Below the pieces are notes generated by a model. That model ran no database searches, was not told where the DNA came from, and saw only the letters and a list, made by a program, of their open reading frames with translations. The translations under genes were made by a program, and so were the position numbers. A stretch of DNA of 32,516 nucleotides, taken from NCBI GenBank assembly GCA_001464385.1, contig LNFB01000359.1, forward strand, positions 1-32,516. Direction: 5' to 3'. This DNA comes from Deltaproteobacteria bacterium Ga0077550. Lineage in GTDB: Bacteria > Myxococcota_A > Polyangia > Nannocystales > Nannocystaceae. This document shows positions 7,723 through 14,110 of the stretch, one piece after another. The first letter of the stretch is position 1. Every line of letters begins with the position of its first letter.

Positions 7723-8637
7723 TCACCCCCCGGGCCCCGGCGCGGACGCGGGGCCCAGCAGCGACCGCAGGCTCAGCGTCACCTGGCTGAACAGCGCGCT
7801 CGCCATGCTGTCGCACTCGCGGCCGGCGACGCCCATCGAGGCCTGCAGCGCGACGCGGATGCCGACGCGCAGCGCCTCGCGGGTGTCGGTCAACCACCGG
7901 GCGATGCTCGAGCGGTGCACGGCGTACAGCGCGGCGATCTTGTCGATGCCGAGGCCATCGACGTAGTGGAGGCGCAGCAGCGTCCGGCCGCGCGCGTCGA
8001 GCGAGGCCACGGCCGCGCGCACCGCCGCCTCGAACGGCTCGCGGTAGTGGGTCTTCGCGAAGCGCAGCGCAGCATCGCCGCCGGTCGCGGGCTCGAGCGC
8101 CTCGCCGTCGGGCACGAGCACCACGGTCCGCGCGCGTCGCAGGTTCAGCGCGGTGCGCAACGCGATCACGCGCACCCACGCCGCGAGCGACCCGCGACCG
8201 TCGTACTCGACGATGCGGCCCGGTCGCTCGCCATCGCCGACGAACAGCTTCTCGCGGAGGATCTGCGCGACCTCGTCGCAGAACGCGGGTGCATCGTCGA
8301 CGCGTCGCAGCACCCGCGCCAGGCCCGAGAGGTGGGCGACATCGAACGCCGCGAGCGCGCCGCCGCTGCCCTTGGCGCAAGCGCAGGCCAGCCACAGGTC
8401 CGCCGCGTGGTTCGTCGCGCGACGCAGGCCTGCGACCAGCTCGGTGCCGTTCGTCGCGGTCGTGCGCGCGGCGAGGTGCCGCACGAACTCGGCCTCGTCG
8501 ATCCACCCCGCTGGCCAGGCGGCACGCGCGGGATCTACGATGGCGGCGAGGGCGTCCGCGACCCCGACCCCCAGCGCGTCCGAGGGGCCCGACCACGCGG
8601 TCGCGAATACCTGCACCCGAGCATCCACGCTCGGCAT
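7723..8637 (-). CDS. RNA polymerase sigma factor, ECF-like (myxobacterial TIGR03001-type)
   Basis: 304 residues. The C-terminal part is a clear sigma region 4: SLDARGRTLLRLHYVDGLGIDKIAALYAVHRSSIARWLTDT, a helix-turn-helix of the ECF type. The preceding region (about residues 90-190, with FCDEVAQILREKLFVG and GSLAAWVRVIALRTALNLRR) corresponds to region 2. The long N-terminal extension and the tail after region 4 match the larger myxobacterial/planctomycete sigma subgroup I recall as TIGR03001. The start at 8637 leaves just 11 bp to the start of the divergent zinc-finger kinase gene. Each promoter would therefore sit inside the other gene unless the true sigma start is further in. The kinase, with an anti-sigma-like zinc finger, is the likely regulatory partner. 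Confidence 0.82.
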   Translation of the reverse strand: MPSVDARVQVFATAWSGPSDALGVGVADALAAIVDPARAAWPAGWIDEAEFVRHLAARTTATNGTELVAGLRRATNHAADLWLACACAKGSGGALAAFDVAHLSGLARVLRRVDDAPAFCDEVAQILREKLFVGDGERPGRIVEYDGRGSLAAWVRVIALRTALNLRRARTVVLVPDGEALEPATGGDAALRFAKTHYREPFEAAVRAAVASLDARGRTLLRLHYVDGLGIDKIAALYAVHRSSIARWLTDTREALRVGIRVALQASMGVAGRECDSMASALFSQVTLSLRSLLGPASAPGPGG

Positions 8638-8648
8638 TGGAGCGCGCG

Positions 8649-11264
8649 ATGACCGAGATTGCAACCGAGCCGCGCGGTCCGAGTCCACCCGAGGCGGCGC
8701 GCGGGCACACCGACGCGGACGCGCCGAGCCCGTGCCCCGGTGACACCGAGGTCCTCGAGTTCGTCGAGGGTCGACTGCCGCAGACCGACGCGCAGCGGCT
8801 GCGCGAGCACCTCGACGGCTGCGCAGCGTGCCGCGAATGGATCGCCAACGTCGCGGAGGAGCTCATCGATGCGCCGACGCTCGGCACCGAGGAGGAGCCG
8901 ATGCGCGGGGCCGCCGTCGGGCGCTACATCGTCCTGCACCTCGTCGGCGCCGGGGGGATGGGCACGGTCTGGGCGGCCTACGACCCCGAGCTCGACCGCA
9001 AGATCGCGCTCAAGCTGCTGCGCACCGATCGCGCGCGCGAGGCCCACGCCGACCGCGATCGCGAGCGGATGCTCCGCGAGGGTCAGGCCCTGGCGCGACT
9101 CAACCACCCCAACGTCGTCGCGATCCACGACGTCGGCACGTTCGGGCGCGAGCTGTTCATCGCGATGGAGTTCGTCGCGGGCGTCACGCTGCGGGTGTGG
9201 CGACGCCGCGAGTCGCCGGGCTGGCGCGAGATCCTCCGCTGCTACTGCATGGCGGGCGAGGGCCTGGCTGCGGCGCACTGCGTGGGCCTGGTGCATCGCG
9301 ACTTCAAGCCCGACAACGTGCTGCTCGGGGACGACGGCCGCGCCCGGGTGGTCGACTTCGGGCTCGCGCGCGCCCCCGCGATCGAGGCGGAGATCACCGC
9401 GACCTCCGGCTCGCTGGGCACGGGATCGCTCTCGCCCGCGGGCACGCCCGCGTACATGGCCCCGGAGCAGCGCATCGGCGAGCCCCTCGACGCGCGCGCC
9501 GATCAGTACAGCTTCGCCCGGGCGCTGCGCGAGGCGCTGTTCGAGCAGGGGGACACCGGCGCGCCGACCTGGTTGCGGGGCGTGCTCGACCGGGCCCTCG
9601 AGCGCGAGCCCGCGGCGCGCTGGCCGTCGATGGACGCGCTGCTCGCCGCGCTGCGCCGTGATCCCGCGCGGGCCCGTCGACGCGTCGCGCTCGCGATCGT
9701 GGGCGCGTTGTCGGTGGCGGCGGTCGGCGGCCTCGCCTCGCGATCGCAGGCGCCCGACTGCGCGCCCGATCGCGACGCGCTCGAGGGCGCGTGGGATCCC
9801 ACCGTGCGCACCGCGGTCGAGGCCAACCTGCAGCGCTCGCCCGACGCCGCGATCACGGCGTCGATCGACGTCCAGCTCGAGTCGTACGCCGAGACCTGGG
9901 TGGCGATGCGGGCCGAGGCGTGCCAGGCCCACGCGCGCGCCGAGCAGTCCGACGCGCTGTACGACCAGCGCATGCTCTGCCTCGAGCGCCGCCGATCGCT
10001 GCTGGCGTCGGTGACCGAGGTGCTCGCCGGGAGCGACCCGATCGTCGCCGGCGAGGTCGAGCCGACGGTCGCCGCGCTGCCGCGGATCGACGACTGCGCC
10101 GACACCGAGGCCCTCGCCGCGACGGTGCCGCTGCCGGGCGATGCGGCGTCGCGCGAGCGCATCGCCCAGGGCTACGCGGCGCTCGACCGCGCGTGGTCGC
10201 GGCGCTACCTCCTGGGCGACACCGCGTCCCTGCTCGCGCCGCTGACGACGCTGGTCGACGACGCCCGCCGCCTCGATCACCCGCCGCTCGAGGCCAAGGC
10301 GCTGTCGCTGCTCGCCGATCTGTACGACACCCAGGGCCAGTACGCCGCGGCCGAGCGCGCGCTGCAGGAGTGCATCCGCGCCGCCGCGGCCGCCCACGAC
10401 GATCGGACCTCGGGCATCGCGATGATCAAGCTCGTCGCGCTGGTCGGCGTCGGGCAGCGTCGCTTCGCCGAGGCCGAGCTCGCCGCGGCCCTCGCCGAGG
10501 CCGCGCTGGTCCGGGCCGGCAGCCCCGACGAGGATCTCGCGGGGCTCGCGTCGGTCCGCGCCCAGCTCGCGCGCATACAGGGCAACCTCGCCGGCGCCCG
10601 CGACCTCCACGCCCGCGCGATCGCCTGGCTCGACGCGTCCGAGGGCGCGACGGTGGGCGAGCGCTTCGGCGAGCGCAGCAACCTCGCCGCGACCCTCGTC
10701 GAGCTCGGCGAGCTCACCGAGGCCGAGCGCGTGATCCACGAGTCGCTCGCGATGCTCGAGCCCGAGCTCGGCCCCGATCACCCGGTCGTCGCCGCGGTGA
10801 CGCAGAACCTCGGCCTCGTGCTCGAGCGGCAGGGTCGCTTCGACGCGGCGATCGTGGCCACGAAGCGGGCGCGATCGATCTTCGCGCAGGCCTACGGCGA
10901 GTCCCACTGGCAGGTCGGCGATTGCCTCGACAACCTCGCCGTCCAGGAGGCCGCGCGCGGCGACCTGCCCGAGGCGCGCGCCCACGCCGAGCAGGCGGTG
11001 GCGATCCTCACCGCGGCGCTCGGGCCCGACCACGCCGAGCTCCAGGACGCGCGGGCGAACCTCGGCGTCATCGCCCGGGATCAGGGCGACTGCGCGATCG
11101 CGGCCGCCGAGCTCGCCGCCGCGCGGCGGATCGCCGAGGCCGTCCACGGGCCGGCCGGGGCCGAGATCGAGCGAATCCGCGGGCTACAGGCCAGTGCGTG
11201 CGTCGCCGGAGGAATTCCGCGAGACGACCGGGGACCGAGCGTGTCTCCCGATCAACCCCCATGA
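8649..11264 (+). CDS. Zinc-finger (anti-sigma-like) / Ser-Thr protein kinase / TPR protein
   Basis: 871 residues. The N-terminus (about residues 35-65) is an anti-sigma-type zinc finger, VLEFVEGRLPQTDAQRLREH, with the His54-x3-Cys58-x2-Cys61 signature. Residues about 90-320 are a Hanks-type kinase: GAGGMGTVW loop, Lys in IALKLL, HRDFKPDNVLL (His at about 216), DFG (Asp at about 236), MAPEQR. The kinase is complete, but the region after APE is shorter than usual. A membrane segment (RRVALAIVGALSVAAVGGLA, about 343-363) separates it from a long TPR-type C-terminus (about 500-850; repeated QNLGLVLERQGRFDAA and LGPDH motifs), presumably periplasmic. A GGAG Shine-Dalgarno sequence lies 6 nt before the ATG. 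It is divergent from a sigma factor gene 11 bp away. Its stop overlaps the next start (ATGA). Confidence 0.93.
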   Translation: MTEIATEPRGPSPPEAARGHTDADAPSPCPGDTEVLEFVEGRLPQTDAQRLREHLDGCAACREWIANVAEELIDAPTLGTEEEPMRGAAVGRYIVLHLVGAGGMGTVWAAYDPELDRKIALKLLRTDRAREAHADRDRERMLREGQALARLNHPNVVAIHDVGTFGRELFIAMEFVAGVTLRVWRRRESPGWREILRCYCMAGEGLAAAHCVGLVHRDFKPDNVLLGDDGRARVVDFGLARAPAIEAEITATSGSLGTGSLSPAGTPAYMAPEQRIGEPLDARADQYSFARALREALFEQGDTGAPTWLRGVLDRALEREPAARWPSMDALLAALRRDPARARRRVALAIVGALSVAAVGGLASRSQAPDCAPDRDALEGAWDPTVRTAVEANLQRSPDAAITASIDVQLESYAETWVAMRAEACQAHARAEQSDALYDQRMLCLERRRSLLASVTEVLAGSDPIVAGEVEPTVAALPRIDDCADTEALAATVPLPGDAASRERIAQGYAALDRAWSRRYLLGDTASLLAPLTTLVDDARRLDHPPLEAKALSLLADLYDTQGQYAAAERALQECIRAAAAAHDDRTSGIAMIKLVALVGVGQRRFAEAELAAALAEAALVRAGSPDEDLAGLASVRAQLARIQGNLAGARDLHARAIAWLDASEGATVGERFGERSNLAATLVELGELTEAERVIHESLAMLEPELGPDHPVVAAVTQNLGLVLERQGRFDAAIVATKRARSIFAQAYGESHWQVGDCLDNLAVQEAARGDLPEARAHAEQAVAILTAALGPDHAELQDARANLGVIARDQGDCAIAAAELAAARRIAEAVHGPAGAEIERIRGLQASACVAGGIPRDDRGPSVSPDQPP

Positions 11265-11734
11265 TCCGCGCCATCACGATCGCCGTCGTCCTCGCCCTCG
11301 CCGTCACCACCGTCGCCCGGGCGAACGCCGACCCGACCAGCTACACGCTGCGCTGTCGCGGCGGCGAGGGGATGACGATGCAGTACTTCAGCACCGGTCT
11401 GGCCTTCTCGCTGCGCTTTGCCATCGCCCACGCCCCGAGCACCGACGCGCAGGCCCTCGCGCCGGGCCAGTGCACGTGGCTCGATCGCCCCCTGAACCCG
11501 GACGAGCCGACGACGCTGTCGATCCGGCACGGCAAGCGGGCCAACACCACTCTGGATGCGATCAGCGGCGCCGATCCGACCGGTGGCTTCCGCGCGTCGA
11601 CCGATCTCGTCAGCGAGCGCGAGAAGATCAAGGACGTCAACGCCCTGACCCAGTCGATCCGCGACAGCGCGCACTTCACCGTCGAGGCGTACAGCCAGGA
11701 CGGCGCGCTGGTGGTGACGAAGGTCCACCGGTAG
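11261..11734 (+). CDS. Small secreted protein, translationally coupled to the kinase
   Basis: 157 residues with a Sec signal peptide (MIRAITIAVVLALAVTTVARANA). The mature part begins DPTSYTLRCRGGEGMTMQYF and contains two Cys (LRCRGG and GQCTW), probably one disulfide. The ATG shares four bases with the kinase stop (ATGA), so the two are translated together. A secreted partner beside a kinase with a periplasmic TPR region could be its ligand or cofactor, but that is inferred from position alone. No known family recognised. Confidence 0.8.
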   Translation: MIRAITIAVVLALAVTTVARANADPTSYTLRCRGGEGMTMQYFSTGLAFSLRFAIAHAPSTDAQALAPGQCTWLDRPLNPDEPTTLSIRHGKRANTTLDAISGADPTGGFRASTDLVSEREKIKDVNALTQSIRDSAHFTVEAYSQDGALVVTKVHR

Positions 11735-11738
11735 CGGC

Positions 11739-11744
11739 TATCAT
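11739..11744 (+). promoter_or_regulatory. Candidate -10 element (TATCAT) before the phosphoesterase
   Basis: TATCAT, 9 nt before the GTG at 11754. It lies just after the stop of the upstream gene, so the phosphoesterase may have its own promoter. Confidence 0.4.
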
Positions 11745-11753
11745 GCGGGCGAC

Positions 11754-12425
11754 GTGTCGTCCCCCCTCCGCTTCGTCCTCGTCTCCGACACGCACATGCA
11801 CCACGGCCGGGTGTTCGTCCCGCCCGGGGACGTGCTCGTCCACGCGGGCGACGCGACCTCGCGGGGGACACCCGCGCAGCTGCGGTCCTTCGCGGCGTTC
11901 GTCGCCGCGCAGCCGCACCGCCACAAGGTGGTGATCGCCGGCAACCACGACTTCGGTCTGCAGCAGACGCCCACGCTCGGCGCCGAGCTGTTCGGCGACG
12001 CGTACCTCTGCGACGCCGGCCGCGAGCTCGACGGCCTGCGGGCGTGGGGATCGCCGTGGCAGCCGTGGTTCCACGACTGGGCGTTCAACCTACCCCGCGG
12101 CGCGCCATTGGCCGAGCGCTGGGCCCTCATCCCCGCCGACACCGACATGCTGGTGACCCACGGCCCGCCGATGGGGATCCTCGATCGCACCGCCGACGGC
12201 AGTCACGTCGGCTGCGAGGCGCTGCGCGAGGCCGTCGCGCGCGTGCGTCCGCGCTTGCACGTGTTCGGCCACATCCACGAGGCGTACGGAGTGCATCGCG
12301 AGGACGACACGCTCTTCGTCAACGCATGCGTCTGCACCCTCGACTACGAGCCCGACAACGCCGCGATCGTGATCGACGTACCGCGGGATCGCACGCGACC
12401 TCCGATCGTCGTCGCGGGCCCGTGA
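11754..12425 (+). CDS. Metallophosphoesterase (UPF0046/MPPED-like)
   Basis: 223 residues from a GTG start. All five calcineurin-type metal motifs are visible in order: VSDTH, HAGD, AGNHDFG, VTHGPPMG and FGHIHEAYG. GNHD plus GHIHEAYG and the compact size are typical of the MPPED1/239FB-like branch, cytoplasmic enzymes that hydrolyse phosphodiesters. The physiological substrate is unknown. No signal peptide. The GTG is chosen because it begins directly before the core SSPLRFVLVSDTH strand and has a TATCAT element 9 nt upstream. The gene converges with the DUF692 gene, with 7 bp between stops, inside a perfect palindrome. Confidence 0.9.
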   Translation: MSSPLRFVLVSDTHMHHGRVFVPPGDVLVHAGDATSRGTPAQLRSFAAFVAAQPHRHKVVIAGNHDFGLQQTPTLGAELFGDAYLCDAGRELDGLRAWGSPWQPWFHDWAFNLPRGAPLAERWALIPADTDMLVTHGPPMGILDRTADGSHVGCEALREAVARVRPRLHVFGHIHEAYGVHREDDTLFVNACVCTLDYEPDNAAIVIDVPRDRTRPPIVVAGP

Positions 12426-12437
12426 CGCCGCGTCACG
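12421..12437. repeat. Palindrome spanning two convergent stop codons
   Basis: CGTGACGC, C, GCGTCACG: 8-bp perfect arms around one base. It contains the TGA of the phosphoesterase and the TGA of the DUF692 gene on the other strand. It has no T-tract, so it is not a classical terminator. It may still act as a bidirectional stem at the 3' ends. Confidence 0.55.
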
Positions 12438-13293
12438 ACCAGATCGCCGCGACGCGCTCGAAGATCGGCAGCACGGCCGCGATCGGGTTGCGCTCGCACT
12501 CGACGACCACCGCGCGCAGGTTGCTCGCGCGGGCGACCGCGGCCTCGAAGATCGCCCAGGTCTCGTCGAGCACCACCGGGCCGTGGTCGTCCTCGACGAA
12601 GGCGTAGCCCGACGCGTCGTGCCAGCTGCCGCCCGCGATGTGGAGCTCGACGACGCGGTCCCACGGCAGCGCGTCGAAGCCGTCGAGGATCGCGTGGCCG
12701 CGGGCGCGCTGGAACATCGCGAGGTGGGCGCAGTCGACGAGCACACCGGTGTCGGCCTGCTCGGCGACCCCCGCGAAGAACTCGAGCAGGTGCAGCCGCC
12801 CGACGAACGCGGCGCCGGGCGGGTTCTCGGGCAGGACCTCGCGCCCCGTCGCCGCGCGCAGTCGCACGATGCCCGCGGCCATCGGCCCGATCGCCTCGGG
12901 CTCGAGCACCGGCGGGAGCAGCAGCATCTGCCCGCGATCACGGGCCCCGAAGTGCCACAGCCCTGCATCGCCGCACAGCCACGCCGGCCGCAGCGCCGCC
13001 GCGGCGTCGCGCACCGCGTCCAGCCAAGCGAGATCGAAGTCGGCCTCGTCGTCGAGGTTGACGTCGAGGAAGTGGTAGGTGGTGGGGCCGCCCGCGGACG
13101 CCCACGCGCGGGCGTCGGCGTCGAGGCCCTTGTCGATCTCGACGCCCACCTCGAGGAACCCCGCGAACTCCGGGTGCTCGCGCCGCAGCGCCGCCGGGTC
13201 GAGGGCGCCGTCCGAGCGCCGGGCGCCGTACTCGGTGCTGACGCCGAGCCCGAGGCGCGGCAGCGCGGCGAGTCGTTCGGCGAAGGCGGGCAT
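12433..13293 (-). CDS. DUF692 / MNIO-like multinuclear iron enzyme
   Basis: 286 residues, about the family's usual length. Conserved DUF692 elements appear in order: GLGVSTEYG near the N-terminus, HFLDVN, EVLPENP, a GVLVDCAHLAMF segment where family members have LLDxxN, VVELHIAGGSWHD, VEDDHGPVV, and AVVVECERN. The Glu, Asp, His and Asp-His residues in these blocks match positions that bind iron in the family. DUF692 (MNIO) enzymes, such as MbnB and TglH, carry out oxidative changes on peptides, usually with a small partner protein and a precursor peptide. Neither is seen nearby. The upstream gene on the same strand, 45 bp away, is a V4R-like sensor. A TACCAC element lies 9 nt before the ATG. 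A plain xylose-isomerase-like TIM barrel is the alternative. Confidence 0.68.
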   Translation of the reverse strand: MPAFAERLAALPRLGLGVSTEYGARRSDGALDPAALRREHPEFAGFLEVGVEIDKGLDADARAWASAGGPTTYHFLDVNLDDEADFDLAWLDAVRDAAAALRPAWLCGDAGLWHFGARDRGQMLLLPPVLEPEAIGPMAAGIVRLRAATGREVLPENPPGAAFVGRLHLLEFFAGVAEQADTGVLVDCAHLAMFQRARGHAILDGFDALPWDRVVELHIAGGSWHDASGYAFVEDDHGPVVLDETWAIFEAAVARASNLRAVVVECERNPIAAVLPIFERVAAIWS

Positions 13294-13338
13294 GCGCCGA
13301 GAGTGGTACCCCCCGGCTGCGCCGGCGTCAAAGCGCGG

Positions 13339-14019
13339 TCAGAGCAGCGCTGCGTGGGCCGCGGGCAGCCACGGCCCGGTGAGGAGCGAGACCTCGAAGC
13401 GGCACAGATCGTCGCCGCGCCGCGTGCAGGTGGGCTGTGAGACGACCACCCGGCAGTCGACGGCGGCCATCGCCGCGCTCACGATGCCCTCCTCCATCGC
13501 GCAGTGGTGCGGCGTGGTCTTCTCGAGCATCGCGCCGTGCTCGTGGACCGAGCGCACCGTCCAGCCGCCGATGTCGCGGCCACGGTTGGCGTGGCGGTAC
13601 ATCGCGTCGATCCCCTGGACGATGTGCATGCCACACGACAGGCGCGCGCGGACCTGGTCGGCGTGCGACAGCTCGAACAGCGTGCGGCCGACGCGGCGCA
13701 GGCCGAACTCCCCGAGGCGCGTGTCGAGCACGTCGGTCATCTCGAGCAACCACGCGATCGGATACCAGCCGGTCGGCTCGACGGCGCCGAGCCGCGCCAC
13801 CATGGAGGTGCCGAGGACCTGATCGAGCAGCGCGCGTGGGGCCAGCCGACCGAGCCGCGCGAGGGAGGCCAGCGCCTTGGGGACCGCGAGGATGTCGGAG
13901 CCCAGGGTCTCGTGCTCGTCGCCCGTCGCCTCCGGCCGCGTCGCCATCGATCGCGTCGCCACGTCGAATGCGATCGTCGGCCGCAGTCGCCCGGACCTGT
14001 GGTCGGCGCACGCTTCCAT
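13339..14019 (-). CDS. V4R-like (possible heme-NO or small-molecule) sensor protein
   Basis: 226 residues from the ATG at 14019. An ATG at 13947 (202 residues) is also plausible because conservation-like sequence only starts near ETLGSDILAVPKAL. The core resembles a DUF2378/V4R-type ligand-binding domain. It has an all-helical N-part (LARLGRLAPRALLDQVLG, WYPIAWLLEM, GEFGLRRVGR), then a beta half with HHCAMEEGIVSAAM and the typical closing motif CTRRGDDLCRFEV, which matches the V4R pattern Cys-x-x-G-x-x-x-Cys-x-Phe-x-Val. No DNA-binding or kinase domain is attached, so it would work through a partner. It is divergent from the lipocalin/prenyl-synthase fusion and 45 bp upstream of the DUF692 gene, a likely two-gene operon. 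Confidence 0.68.
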   Translation of the reverse strand: MEACADHRSGRLRPTIAFDVATRSMATRPEATGDEHETLGSDILAVPKALASLARLGRLAPRALLDQVLGTSMVARLGAVEPTGWYPIAWLLEMTDVLDTRLGEFGLRRVGRTLFELSHADQVRARLSCGMHIVQGIDAMYRHANRGRDIGGWTVRSVHEHGAMLEKTTPHHCAMEEGIVSAAMAAVDCRVVVSQPTCTRRGDDLCRFEVSLLTGPWLPAAHAALL

Positions 14020-14096
14020 TGCGGGCCACGGTGCGCGACCCGGACGCCCGTGGTCGTGCGACGACGACCCTGCGGGAACCCCTGGGGGTCCGGGCG

Positions 14097-14102
14097 TAAC
14101 AG
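14097..14102 (+). promoter_or_regulatory. Candidate -10 element (TAACAG) before the fusion gene
   Basis: TAACAG, 8 nt before the TTG at 14111. It is a weaker match than other sites because the last base is not T. Confidence 0.3.
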
Positions 14103-14110
14103 GCAATTCG

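Noticed and set aside
8535..11147. 870-codon minus-strand frame opposite the kinase
   Set aside because: It reads as Arg/Gly/Ala/Val-rich shadow sequence. The opposite strand has a full kinase with all motifs.
12438..13293. A RiPP precursor peptide near the MNIO-like gene
   Set aside because: Both flanks are filled by other genes, with gaps of 7 and 45 bp. No Cys- or core-rich small frame was found.
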